Below, piece after piece: positions 25,748-37,201 of a stretch of DNA of 64,000 bases (position 1 is the first letter of the stretch; every line of letters begins with the position of its first letter). This stretch comes from Polytrichum commune (Eukaryota > Streptophyta > Polytrichopsida > Polytrichales > Polytrichaceae), in NCBI GenBank assembly GCA_950295325.1, contig OX485808.1, positions 3,660,501-3,724,500 on the forward strand, read 5' to 3'. A model generated the notes under the pieces. The model worked only from the letters and a program-made list of their open reading frames with translations. It was not told the DNA's origin and ran no database searches. The translations under genes were made by a program, and so were the position numbers.

Positions 25748-25880
25748 CAGTTTAGAGGAATTTATAGAATATACCCCAATTTAATAAAGGAAAAGCCGAA
25801 GGATGTCAACATGTGACCGGTTGGGCTTGCAAACACTAGGATCTCGACTGATTAGTATGCCCAAAAATCTCCCCGACCAT
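25748..25880. mobile_element. FB1 fragment, outer right arm
   Basis: Contains tatagaatataccccaattt, ttgcaaacactaggatctcg and the FB1 end ctccccgaccattgg. It stops where the palindromic element H begins. Confidence 0.7.
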
Positions 25881-26210
25881 TGGTTTCCAAGCAGTGTGTA
25901 TGTTTGACAAAGTTTTTGCAAGTTTTTGACATTTGACATGTAAAAACTTGCACAAAAACCAAATGCACGTCCGTTGACACACACGATTTACAATTTGACG
26001 TGTAGTGTGACTCGTGAAGGAAAAAACCACAGGTCGATTGACATTTAGAAATTGAAATGACATGTGCCCCTAGACATATGACGTTGAGGTGACATTTTAG
26101 AAGAAAATATAGATTTCAACTGACATTCATTTTCGTGTGCTTGAAAACGTCATGTGGCACTTTGGATTTGAAGTTGAATGGTAGATGAAATTTGTCAAAC
26201 ATACACAATG
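25881..26210. mobile_element. Palindromic element H between FB1 arms
   Basis: The ends are inverted copies: left gtgtgtatgtttgacaaag, right tttgtcaaacatacacaatg. Near the left end is a further stem, tgcaagttttt paired with aaaaacttgca (about 25918-25953). The interior is non-coding with many ttgaca/tgtcaa words. It is flanked by FB1 arms in inverted orientation, so the whole 25748-26395 block is a larger palindrome. Either H inserted into an FB1 or the block formed by inverted duplication. Confidence 0.6.
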
Positions 26211-26395
26211 TTTCCAAGCCCAACCAGTTGGATACAAGTTGTGGAAACAATCTTGTGGTGTTTTTGGTGTATTTTAGAGATTCGATTAGTAGTTCTCCAG
26301 AAAGTCTGGATGAACTTCAACCGAACCGGTTGTTTCTCGAACTCCCACCGGATCAACTGTAACTAGGGGTTGGTTCCCTTTGTTGATTACTATTG
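26205..26395. mobile_element. FB1 fragment, left arm
   Basis: Follows the left-arm order of the complete copy: tttccaagcccaaccagttg, then gagattcgattagtagttct, then cttcaaccgaaccggttgtt, then ggatcaactgtaact. It is more diverged than the 25.1 kb fragment. Confidence 0.55.
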
Positions 26396-28466
26396 TTTGT
26401 GAGCACTTCCAACTTTGCAGCCGGATTTCGGCTATTGGATCGGACCGGAAATCATCACATTCGGTTAGCAACGGCAATGCGATTTCTTGTGTAATTTTAA
26501 GTTTCAAGATTGGAGTTGAGATGCAAGAGTTACATGGGGTCGAATGAAAAGTTTCGTGCTCATGAAAGATAGTGTGTGTGGGAGAGAGAAGAGCATACGA
26601 GCATACCTCTCATTTATCCAACATAAAAAAAAAGTCATGAGATTGTATGCAACTTGAATAACACTGTTCATAGTTGATTTGGCACTGGATTTAGTTTCAA
26701 AGACCCCGGATTAGTCTTAAGGTAAGTATATTCAAAACCAACACTTGACCTAAATCCAACACCTAGAACTCTTGTAAAATGGGTATATATTGGATTTATG
26801 AACATGAACACCACTTGAACACTTGATATAGGTGTACAAAATGAAACTTTAAATCCTTGCAAAATGTGTCCAAACAATGTGTTTTCTAATGCATTGGAAT
26901 CCTTGCATGATCCTGCGAAGGGAAAAAACTTTGATTTTTAATAATAGAAAGCATGCTCAACACATATTTTGTCGGTTTTAGATAAAATTACCCTTAGTCC
27001 AAGTCATTTGTGATGATAGGGCCACAAACTTATTGGGGGTAAAGTTTTTTCGTTGGATGGATGATATGTATGCTTGCATGCAATGGTTTCCTATCTCCGC
27101 AAAGTAGTTACTCACATATGCACTCCCCATCATTATGCTAATTTTGAACCTAGAGTCATTTGATGCACTTTGAGCACAAAGTTCAATCTTGTTGCAACAC
27201 ACGTCATTTTGGTGTCCATTTATTACAAGCCTTGTCACATACCACAAAATATAGGTCTTCGGTTAGGTGATAACAAAATGCCCATATACCTTGTAAAGTA
27301 AGTGCACCAATTTCGGTTTGTGACCTATTCTAGACACCTAAAATTTGAGAGTATAATGGACATGTAGCACATCTTACATAAAGAAATATAAAGCAAGTGG
27401 AGGGATAACATGACCTATGTGCACACCGTCACATAAGTGGGTGGAGGCTCCAACACAAGCAAGGCCATGGACATTCCAATGCGACCATAATGTGAGCTAT
27501 AATAAGTAGATAAATACTCATTCAAGGACTTTACATAATAAACATGATTGGTTGATAAGGGGCACCAACTGAAAAAATGTAGGGTTCTTTGATATGAATT
27601 GTTGTTGGCATTAGAACACAAAATTACTAAGCCTACCCCCTCCCCTCCTTTGCATGTTTTCTGAAAGGGGAGGGGTAAGATTAGTTGCATCGTTCACCTA
27701 TGCATTTATGCCCATTATTCCCACGCCCTAGCTAGTTGATTCTGACACCTACCTAGGCTTGTTTGTTGGCAAACATTGTGTGGGAAGTGCTATCTTGTGA
27801 GCGGCGAGCGGAAACTTGCAAGCGGTGATGAAGGTAAAATATTTGGTAATAAGCCCACTAGTATCCTATAACCATGGTATTTTGGCATGAAGAATAATGA
27901 CTTCAAGGTTAAGTAATAAGAAGGGTGGGAAGGAGAAAAATAACATATATGCTAGATTGCGAGCAATGGATTATGAAAAAAGAACAATATGTACACGATC
28001 GTTGGCATATATGTATATAAAGTTGTATTGCATGCCCTATGACAATGGAATGAACAGAGTTGAAGTGAAAATAACGATCATCATTTACATTCATATGAAC
28101 AAATCAAAAAATGAACAAAACATGTTGCAAAGGATACTTAATTTATAATAGGTCAATGATACAACACAAATTAAGAGAGTGCAAAGAAGATAGAGTTGGA
28201 CACAAAACATGTGTAACTCCAAGGTATAGCATAAGTAAATGTTCAATATAAAAAATGACACCAATAATGGAGCCTTTTGTTATGATAGTTGAATATGTGC
28301 TAACAAAAAAATAACCATCACTATAACTTGTAGTGATGGATGTTGAACATGCTTCAACCTCTAACTCTATGAAATTCAAAACTCGTCGACCGTAATGTCT
28401 AGCTTTTCTATGGGTTGAAGGGAATGTTTGAGCACCAAGAATGGAAGCCATAATCTTAGCATAGAC
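26396..28466. other. Intergenic DNA, no gene recognised
   Basis: Open frames of 70-111 codons occur, including 28143-28478 (-), without recognisable motifs. A short GC-rich hairpin lies at 27632-27685. At 27795-27830 the sequence has three AGCGG words within 40 bp; their possible meaning is discussed in the findings. Confidence 0.45.
27632..27685. repeat. Short GC-rich hairpin
   Basis: cctaccccctcccctcc is followed after about 20 bases by ggggaggggtaag, giving a stem of roughly 12 bp. Function unknown. Confidence 0.5.
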
Positions 28467-29256
28467 ATGAGGCTTCATAGGGGGTGAGGATAATGTTTTT
28501 GTGTTGTCAAATTCGGATGATGATGTTTGTCCTATTGTTGATCTTTTTGATACATCATCTTTCCTTTATAGAACTAAGACTCCCACTCCACTACTAATTT
28601 TTGTGGATTTTGACTATTGTACACAAAAATGGTTCACTATGGATCTCCATGACAACATCCATCCCTTCACATTTCTTCATCCTCTGTAGGCTTAAATATT
28701 ATCGATGCATTGAAATTGACAAAATTTAGGAGGGGTCCAAATCCAATTTGACCACAATTGATTTTGACAATATAGATGTACATAATCTTCAGTTTCTGCC
28801 ATTATATTTTCATGATGATATTTTATTTATGTTGCTCCCAGGGCCTATGGGTGTTCTTAATGTGTACAGCCGCTCCATGAATGGCAAGGATAAGATGTGC
28901 AACGGACACCCTTAGTGCACATAAAAAACAACAAATATCTAAAATAATTCGGGACTTTTCTTCATGTTTTCTTCTAGTGCCGGTCATCCACAATGCACAT
29001 TTAAATATTATGAATATATGTATCTCAATGGAGTTGTCTACAATTGTACCAAATGGATTGGATTGACTCCTATTCCATTTTTGTCAAAAATGATGTCCCA
29101 AAAAATTCAAAATCAGAATGTAAGGTATGTTGTTCAATTCTCAAGCAAATTGAAATGCAAATAGGAAGATATATTGTGAAGGTGAACCAAGTTTGCCAAT
29201 GGTCGACTGTGAACGCACATGCCTTCTCCGTTGGTCATCAAGCTTGGATAAGGTGA
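28467..29256 (+). pseudogene. Upstream part of a decayed SWIM-type protein gene
   Basis: Several plus-strand frames join into one broken coding stretch. 28467-28689 gives an acidic start (EDNVFVLSNSDDDV) and then LIFVDFDYCTQKWF. A shifted frame at about 28690-28910 includes LPLYFHDDILFMLLPGPMGV and NVYSRSMNGKDKMCNGHP. 28964-29080 gives YYEYMYLNGVVYNCTKWIGL. 29081-29256 gives SECKVCCS and RYIVKVNQVCQ. Cysteines spaced as a possible zinc-binding set (NCTKW, CKVC) are visible. At least three frame changes and several stops break it. I infer that it belongs with the SWIM relic downstream because strand, decay and character agree, but the 29257-29830 gap carries nothing I can join. The family is not recognised. 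Confidence 0.4.
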
Positions 29257-29832
29257 CCCAAAAATATATCAAACCATCATTACAATTGTGCACAAGCAAC
29301 TATGTAATGATTACAAAGATGTGAAAGAAAAAATAAAAATAAAAATAAAATAACGCCCGTACATTGTACCAACATGAATGTGAGCCCGTTATCCAAATGC
29401 TTAACGCGGTGTACAAATATGTGAAAACAATGGATGAAGCCAAAACTAAATATTATATCATTCATTCATAGTGGTTGTCTCTGAAGCTGCCACAGAATAA
29501 GGCATTTTTGGCCTTTCCGGGTGGTTGGGTTATGACACTTCCATTATTGGCAATGGGGTGGTCATATGATTCTTATAAATGCATCGCCAATATACATTTT
29601 GCAATATTCTTTAATTTTGGGTATCCATGATATATATATAATCTACTATAATATTTGTAATATTTGCAAGATATAATTATGATTGAACGCATGGAAATGC
29701 CAATGTATAACCTTGCAAAGACGGTACAAATCAAATTGCTCTAGCAGTCCAGAAACAAAATGATTTGTCTATACAAAGCGACAATGAACGATTAAATCCG
29801 TGTATTCATGCAAATTGCAAATAACAAGTTGT

Positions 29833-31053
29833 CATTGAGAGGTGATTGAGGTGGTTCTTCTAGTAAAGGCCTTGCATCTGCGTCCTTGAAATCGAAGGTT
29901 TTTGTCATGTGTGGCGATCCAAAGCTACTAGTAAATGCCATGAAGTCCTATATGTAGGCGGAAAATCTCAATACTGGGTATTGTGCTTTGGAGGGGTTTG
30001 AGCTGTTTGGATCCACCAAATAGATGTTTGATATGCCACCAAGTGCGAATTGTAATTCACTTCAACCCAACAAAGTGAACTATTCAGTTCTTCAACTTAA
30101 CACTAGAGCTAAAAAAAACATACATAGAGGAGTCCTTGAATTCTACAGAGCATGGTGTGGCACATACCACATCGGTGTTAAAGGCCGATTGCTCTTCTTT
30201 CCATTGGCACATTGCAAAATTGCCACCCAACTTTGCCAAAAGATTTTGGACGATGCAAGCCAATACATGGACTTTGTGCAATGCCAGAGTGAGAACTAGC
30301 AAACATGGCACCAGTGGTCCCATATACAAGGGACTGAAGAAGGAGCACCACTCCACCAAGAATGTGGAGTATGAGTTTTGGTTTTGCTGTGACGACATCA
30401 ATCGTTGTGTAAGTGGCAAAAATAAGAAGTACATGTTGGACTGGCATATGGTACCCAACACATGGCTGGTGAAGATAGGTATTAGTCTCTTAAAGTAGTA
30501 GTTATTGGCGCTCGAAAATACTAGGTTCCAATTGCAACAGAGGGAGGTTCTCTCTCCTTTGTGTAGGCTTCCTAGAAATTTGACACTCTCGATCCCTCGA
30601 GCAAATTTCCGTACGCCACTAAATTCATATGCCCATCCAATTTCTAGGTTTAGCAAGACAGTGTGCCACAATCTAGCAGCACCGATAACAGATCATACAA
30701 ACAAACGGGAGAGCGCCGAACTCATGGACGGTTACTAAGTGGTTGGATTAACTGGCATTCCATATCCAAGATTTGGAGTGCTAGTCAACATTGTCTCCAA
30801 GGAGGACATCGCATACCGTGTCATATTTGGCGACATAACGTATTGCACATGCCTTGACTTCACACAAATGTCACCTCATTCTTTGGAAAAATAAGTGGAA
30901 ATGGGTGTATTGCAAACATCTTTATTATGTGTTTAGATTTGTGTGCAAGGTGAATTATGATAGTGACGTGGATAGTGACAAGTTCATTCATGCTCCAAGG
31001 TACTCCTACAACGAGGTCATGTGGCTACTTGAACTTGCAGGTGTTGTAAAGTG
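29833..31053 (+). pseudogene. Decayed protein gene ending in a SWIM zinc finger
   Basis: A long plus-strand coding relic. 29833-30100 is open apart from three stops (KVFVMCGDPKLLVNAMKSYM is typical). From 30100 to 30890 the next frame is open except for TAGTAG at 30496-30501 and TAA near 30736; it includes YEFWFCCDDINRCVSG, DWHMVPNTWLVKIG and FQLQQREVLSPLCRLPRNL. The last part reads IAYRVIFGDITYCTCLDF, then after a +1 frameshift KWVYCKHLYYVFRFVCKV, and ends EVMWLLELAGVVK. CTC followed by CKH fits the SWIM pattern CxCx(n)CxH, found in plant transposases of the Mutator/FAR1 type and in other zinc-binding proteins. Whether this was a host gene or a transposon gene is not settled. The 195-codon minus frame over it (30084-30671) is its antisense shadow. 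Confidence 0.6.
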
Positions 31054-32601
31054 AGTAATATTCCAAGTGTTGTGTTCAACTGCATGTTTGACAATCCTAG
31101 TAAGTGACATGTATTGGTATGGATTGTTATAATAAAAATTAGTAATGCACTGATAGTTTTTAAAAGTAGTCATGGTAATAGGCTCCCTTTATTGTTGTTC
31201 AATCAAAATACAAGTATTATACAATTGAAATTTTTCAAAAATGCAAGTACCAATTTGAGAATATGTACCTTAAACCGTGCCCATTTACTGAATTTGGCAT
31301 CATTGCTCACATGTTATGGCTCACTACTTATGTGTTACCGCTTACCACTCATCGCTCATGTCTTAGCTTCCCTTTTGTAGGCACCAACATGATGGGTGGT
31401 TGGGAGGATTAAAAATTCAACCATGTGGGGTTACGAAAGAGGGGGAGGGGGAGGGGGGGATGGACCAACTGCCGGTTGGCCCTTGTAAGATGCACAATAC
31501 TTAGGTTCATTACTGTTCATTTTGCGGGTTACCCAACATAAGTTGGGAAAGAACCTTCAAAATTCATGGCACTAGGGGTGCATCACTCTAATGTTAAGTA
31601 ATATTATGAATGTTGGTAGCGGATACATAAATAATAGATTATCAATGAAGCATTCCCATCCTCTATTTTTATAGGATTGTAGCCTCACCCAAGGACCTAA
31701 GAAAGGTAAAGTTCTTACTCCTTCATGTAGTAGAATAATAAAAGCAAAGTGGATGGGACAGAAAGGGGAGAAGACCTTTGCCCATATAGCGTGCATATGA
31801 TGAAACTTTACTAAAGGCGTAACTAAAGGATCTAAGAAAAAATATGGTTACAACTAGGTTGCTTCTACCCTACACCTAGAAGTTAATAAATAAAAAATTG
31901 AAAATCATGCCCTAAAAAAACAATTACACTTAATGAGTTGGTAGCAAGTTTAGTGTAGATTTTTGACAAAAATAGCTAGTTCATTCTTAATAAGCTTAAT
32001 GTTTTTTTTCTTTTCTTGTTGCACAACATCAGAAGTTATTATTGGGTCTTTACATAGGCCAAAGCTCATTTTCATATTCATTCATGCTTGAAATAAAAAT
32101 TTGATCTAAATAACCTTTGACAACTTCATAAATAATCACGATATATTTCTCGGTAGGAATTGGGTTGTATTGCGATTGTCTAAGAAGCTCTATAAGCCTA
32201 GCCCCACAGTTTAATGAATAATAAGTAGCAACATTAAGGTCTTAACATGATTGAGTAAAAGTGGTGACTTCACAATATTGTGCCAATTTCAGTTTTGAGC
32301 TACCACATTCATGTTCCATAGCCTTCACCTAAGCCGCATAAACTTGAGAGTAGGATTCACGCCCATCTCTAGGCGCTAGTATGGGATAGCAAACCCGACT
32401 CCCTCTCAAAGAACTGCGTGAGATAGTTGCCTATCACGTACCTCCCTTCTCTTGAAACCTACTACTACTAACTAATAACATTCAAATCAATACCTATTTT
32501 CATTTCATTAGTTAAGAAGATTCATTACATGTTTAGGGTTAGAGTTTGGGGTCAATAATTGGATACCATGAGATTAATTTGGGGCCTTCGACAATATCAA
32601 C
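31054..32601. other. Intergenic DNA, no gene recognised
   Basis: No motif-bearing frame. 31310-31370 contains ccgcttaccactcatcgctc, whose complement resembles the AGCGG-rich words at 27795-27830. A G-rich tract lies at 31440-31460. Confidence 0.45.
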
Positions 32602-33367
32602 TAAGAGCATTCCCATCCATATCAATCCAATTGGCATAGTATAGAACACCTATCAAGTACTATAGAACACACGGTATATAGGCAACCTAGAGTAGAGTCA
32701 TTGTAATCCCACCCGAAGCATGCTATAGGTGCGGTTGTCACGCTTCTCCCAAAAGAGAGCTAACAACATTGGGTGGCTTTTGCTCAGTCTACCAAATGAT
32801 TTTGGGTAGCATGCAACCTGCCCCCAAATTTCCTTCCACGCGTTCATTTGGGAGTTTAACACCTACATCCATCTAGGCTTCATCCATCCAAAAACCTTAT
32901 ACGAACTTGATAGTTATATGTAATGGTATCTAGACAAATCATGTACATATGTTTAAATACCACCTTTTTCTTTATTTAAAAAATAAATTGAAATTGCTCA
33001 ACACCATCATGCACCCAATTAGTTAGGATGCAATGACCGTGTATTTAGGATAATCCCATAGGGATCTTGTTTGTCATGGAAATGAGTTGGTTTTCGTCTT
33101 CTTTGTTGAATACATATCTATTTGTCCAATACACATAGCATTTCAACGAAGCCTTCACCCATTCTCGTTGGTATCAGCTTTCCACTTTATCAATATTGTC
33201 CTTATTCAAAGAATTATCTTCAACGATCTTTTAATTGGCTTGATCATGAATGATTACATCCTACCATTTGGGCAGTGGCACATGTATTTTAGTGGATTCC
33301 TTTGTGTGTTTTCATTCTTGCTTGCAATATGTTTGATGTTGAGTGTAGTAGTGCTTTCATGCTAGAG

Positions 33368-33402
33368 TTTTTTTTTTTTTTTTTTTTTGGGGGGGGGGGG
33401 GG
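33368..33402. repeat. T21G14 double homopolymer
   Basis: T21 (33368-33388) is joined directly to G14 (33389-33402) inside the Harbinger relic. This is an unusual junction and a likely assembly or replication-slippage trouble spot. Confidence 0.9.
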
Positions 33403-33438
33403 TCCCTCCTTTAATTGTATTCAAGCTTTGTCTCAATC

Positions 33439-33825
33439 ATGGTAGAGCATCAGATGAGATACAATCAAAACATTATACAAGAGTTGGATGAAGATGATGA
33501 GGTTAAAGAATGTGTTCAAAGATCCCTAGCTATGCGATTTGACAATGACTCCTCAAAGGATGAGCCCTCCGCAACGGGAGGGTTTTGTCCAAGGCATGCA
33601 AAAATAAAGGATAGGAAACATGAGATGTTCTACAAATTGTTTTTTATCGACTACTTTGCATACAATCATGTCTTTGGTTAGGGCACATTTAGGAGTGTAC
33701 AAAATGTGCACGCTTCTTTTTTTCATATACTATAGGCTGCAAAGACGAGTGACCCCTATTTTGTTCAAAAATCTGATGCCGCATGCAAACTGGGGTTGTC
33801 CGATCTTCATATACTAAGGCAAACC
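33439..33825 (+). pseudogene. PIF/Harbinger transposase fragment (HARBI1-like), decayed
   Basis: One frame from ATG 33439 to TAA 33826, broken by TAG at 33679 and 33733. The order matches the N-terminal half of plant Harbinger transposases: an acidic leader (IIQELDEDDEVKECVQRSLA), a block ending YKLFFIDYFAYNHVFG that corresponds to the family's 'DYFADNPVF' region, then FRSVQNVHASFFHIL for the 'FRRRFRM..LFLRI' region, and SDPYFVQKSDAACKLGLSDL for the 'PYF.Q..DA.GKLGLS.LQK' region. After HILRQT the match stops, so the DDE nuclease core is not present. No function is expected. The family comparison is from memory and should be confirmed by search. Confidence 0.7.
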
Positions 33826-33875
33826 TAAAGCAAATCCTACATGCAGAATACCTTGAGACAAATAATGAACGCATT

Positions 33876-34258
33876 GAAATGGATAAGTGAAGAAGCTCAT
33901 AACATGAATGCATTGTTTATTTGTAGGCACCTTGAGCTTGGGCATCTCCGATTGAAAAATGATGGCGAATCTCATGTCGCTCCTCAACAACGTCTAGTAG
34001 TAGCGGAAAACAAAAAGCTTCCACACCTTCGCTTCATAATGGTCCCGGGCCTTGCCACATGACATCCTCATATGTTGTGCCGCTCTGATTGAGAGCTTCA
34101 ACAACATCATGGCACCTGCAAAGCTTTGTAACCTCCTTCCGAATATATGCCCACTTGGTCTCCAAACTCCTTTGATCCCTCACCTTTGTCACCACTTTGT
34201 GTTTGTTGTAGAGTTTCTCAGTTGCAACCCAAAAACCCCTCAGTCTTTTGCCCTATCC
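33876..34258 (-). pseudogene. Harbinger accessory protein fragment (NAM-associated type), decayed
   Basis: Minus-strand reading gives KRLRGFWVATEKLYNKHK, then VRDQRSLETKWAYIRKEVTK, then VVEALNQSGTTYEDVM. After a frameshift it continues ARDHYEAKVWKLFVFRYY, a stop in place of a usual W, and TLLRSDMRF. This is the arrangement of the plant NAM-associated C-terminal domain (R..RSL..+W..I...V.K, then NQSG, then F.F..CW.LL), the Myb/SANT-linked second protein of Harbinger elements that assists DNA binding and nuclear import of the transposase. One frameshift and at least two stops show decay. It lies within the TAA-flanked element. Confidence 0.7.
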
Positions 34259-34596
34259 CCTTTTTATTGTTGGTGCTCATGATCATGATTGATTTGCACA
34301 ACTCCTCTTATTCCTCCGAACATAAGTTTTCTTCTTTCTTCCCCTTCCACCCATCGTTGGCGCAATCTCTATGGGGTCATTCATCGCACATGTAGGGTAT
34401 CATGTGCGACTCCCAAGATGGGGCTAGTACTCCAAAAGCTTCTTTTTGGCACTCGAGAGGCTCTAGAATGGCATGGTTGTAATGGCTTTAGACGTTTTGG
34501 GCTACTATTGGGATTAACCATATGGCGGGGTTGGGCCCGTATTTGGCGTTAGCCTAATAATAAAGTTGTTGGCATATCCCAATGGGAATGCTCTAA

Positions 34597-37201
34597 GCTA
34601 AGAAAATGGTTTCCAAGCTATATATTTTACATGAAATTTTCACCTTAACTAGATATGGTTGCTAATATGGGTGTATGAATAGTGTGTTCTACAATGCAAA
34701 GTGGGCCATCCTAGATTTAATTCAAACTAGAAAAAAAAATCCGCTATTTCAATTTCCAGTTTATCACTATTATATGTTTATATTACCACGAGATTGAATA
34801 GTGTACGTAGGGTGGGGTGTTCATAATCAAAGTGTCATACACAAAATTGATAGCTATCTCCTTAATGTTTTTAGCAAAAATATCAAAAGTGGTCCTTTAA
34901 AAGTTATCTATTGATTATGATATAGAATATGCAATACTTCATTCACAACATACATAATTTGGGTGAACTAGGAGGTCTCAAGGGTTTGGTGAGTGCAATG
35001 TGTTGGGTGGAGCGCATGAGTGTATGATAAGGAGGAGTATAAAGTATTTTCAAATTGAACATTTGGTATGAATATGTGTTTCAAGGTTTGTTAAAGTTTA
35101 AGAGCACTTATGAGAGGGTTTTGAAGTCAATTGTATTTCCAAATTGAGTCTAACAACAAAGTTGGGGGGGGGGGGGTTGAGATGTGGGTTGAAGGATGAA
35201 TTGAATGCTTTAATGTATTGCTACCAAGACAGGACCAAAACAACCAATCGGACAATATAACCAGCCTCCCAATTTTTTCCTCTAGTCCAATTTGGATACC
35301 TAAACATGAATTCAAAGTCGACCACTGAAAAGTGAGTGCTTAGAGCATGATCACACATAATACACACTAACACAAAGAGGTACTAAATTAGGTAATAGTT
35401 TTTTAGAGGGAAGTAGTCTTATTATATGTCCCACACATTCACTCTATATGAGCTCTATAAAATATGGGTTCTATGATCAAAACTAATATCATGCGATGCA
35501 CCACGCTTTACATGGAAAGAGTTGAAGCTAAGGTTTAATAATAATAATAAAGGAGATATTGATAAGGTAGATGTGTCTTAAATGGTTGTAACTTCTGGAA
35601 AGTGTAGTTCTCCTAGGATATGAAACTTGCGATAAGTACTAGGTGGTTAGCAAATCCAAATTAAGGCCATAGCTGCTTTCTTTATAATTGTCGGAGCTCT
35701 TGTTCACTATCAAATTGAAGATTAAATTGTGCTCATTAGATGGTCACATAAGTTCTCCCCAATTATGTTGATTGTTGAACCTATAATAGCTACCCTAGTT
35801 TGAGCATGCAATTCAATCTCTTTCAAACACATGTCTTTTTGGTATTCATTCTTGGAGTCACACCTAATCCACATACCACTCAAATATAGGTGTCTGATGA
35901 AGTTAAGTAACCAAATTAGGCATGTCCTCTTTAGTTCATTCCTTATAGAGGAATTGGAATCCACCCCTCTCAAAGTTGAATACTTGATGGGCGGAAGGCT
36001 TTATAGGGGAGACATGACCTCTAAATCGATGATATTGAGGATGAGTGGAAGCCTATTTTGTTGGAATTCTCTTTTAAATTGGCAGTAAGTGCTTACAAGG
36101 GTTTATATGGATAACGTGTGAACATGTTCTTACCCAACTTATCATAATTGAGGAACCTAGTAAGCAAGAAGTTAAGATTGATGCAATCAACAAGTGTTCA
36201 TTACACTAATCATCTCATTTAATGTGTGTGGTAGTAATTCCCGGAACACGCACTACTTTGCCAAATCCCAAAATTAACAAGGGCTGAATTTTTTACTAAA
36301 AAATATTGAATTCATGAATACATTCTCACTTACCATGCACTTGATGTTCATTTACCATACTTTAGACTCCCGAAATCTTAAATCTTCTAATAGCGCTAAT
36401 TTCACAACATAAAGAAATTTAATATCACCTTCACTAACTTCCCACCCGCACTATCACCCAACGCTCACTAAATGGGATAATCGATGTAGCAAAAACCTTT
36501 GAAAGCCGATCGTTCATTATCCCGATGAATTATGTCAACCTTGCAATCACGTGACGAATCCTCCGAAGTTTGTCAAACCAATCGACGTACCGTCCCTTGC
36601 CAACACTCCAATTTTAGTCTTCTCATAGTGCCACATGTTTTTTCCATACTTTGTCATCCCGGAAAAATTCGAGTATTCGAAAGGGCAAAAGAAATCACAC
36701 GTGTCACTAACAAAAGTTTCCTAAAGTGAATGGGAGACTTTCCACACCAAGAATACAATGGTCCCATGCATCAATCGATCCAAAGTGGTTCCAAGCTAGT
36801 GAAGGCCCATTTAAGAATATACTTGTGGGCATGGGGGCCAATGATGCGGCCATTGACTCACCAACAACTTATCATATAACCGTTTGACTTCCATGTGTAT
36901 TGCAACAACTTAATTCCCTCCCTTTTGCTCATAATGTTGCACGGCCCATAACTTATTATACATTCCTCATCAGGAAGCCCCTAGGGCTTCCTCTTGACGG
37001 TGGCCGACGAACTACCTTATAGTAGAGGCTCCTGAAAAGGCCCTTAAAGTCAAATGAGTAATAGATGCGGGAGCGTTCACAACTTGGTTGGCAGACATGT
37101 GTTTTCCATGTGGCTATTGCGGCACCAATAATGGAATCGGCGGGCGGCTTGTAACTTATACCATGCCCACACTACGACCCATGACTGGTACACATCAATG
37201 A
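34597..37201. other. Intergenic DNA, no gene recognised
   Basis: A G13 run lies at 35164-35176, and an (AAT)n stretch near 35538-35552. 35640-35920 carries phrases shared with 3300-3430, 23500-23650 and 27190-27260 (gttagcaaatccaaa, aggtgtctgatgaagttaag), so it is old dispersed repeat. A small perfect palindrome (aggaagccc / gggcttcct) lies at 36971-36991. Open frames show no motif. Confidence 0.5.

Larger units (their letters stand above)
32602..34596. mobile_element. PIF/Harbinger element relic with TAA duplications
   Basis: The element proper is 32605-34593 (1,989 bp). Its ends are a perfect 12 bp inverted repeat (gagcattcccat / atgggaatgctc) that continues imperfectly (ggcatag against ggcatat). 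Both ends are flanked by TAA (32602-32604 and 34594-34596); a 3 bp TWA duplication is the signature of PIF/Harbinger. Inside are two protein relics: a transposase fragment on plus and a NAM-associated accessory-protein fragment on minus, pointing towards each other. Both carry stops or frameshifts, and most of the DDE catalytic region is missing, so it is non-autonomous. A T21G14 tract sits just upstream of the transposase relic. Confidence 0.85.

Noticed and set aside
28143-28478. 111-codon minus frame
   Set aside because: Reads plausibly but has no recognised motif and lies just upstream of a plus-strand coding relic; not enough to call.
30084-30671. 195-codon minus-strand open frame, the longest in the window
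   Set aside because: It is antisense to the SWIM relic, whose plus-strand frame continues on both sides and has the recognisable motif. I treat it as a shadow.
34289-34552. 87-codon plus frame inside the Harbinger relic
   Set aside because: It covers the subterminal region opposite to the accessory-gene strand and has no family match I can recognise.
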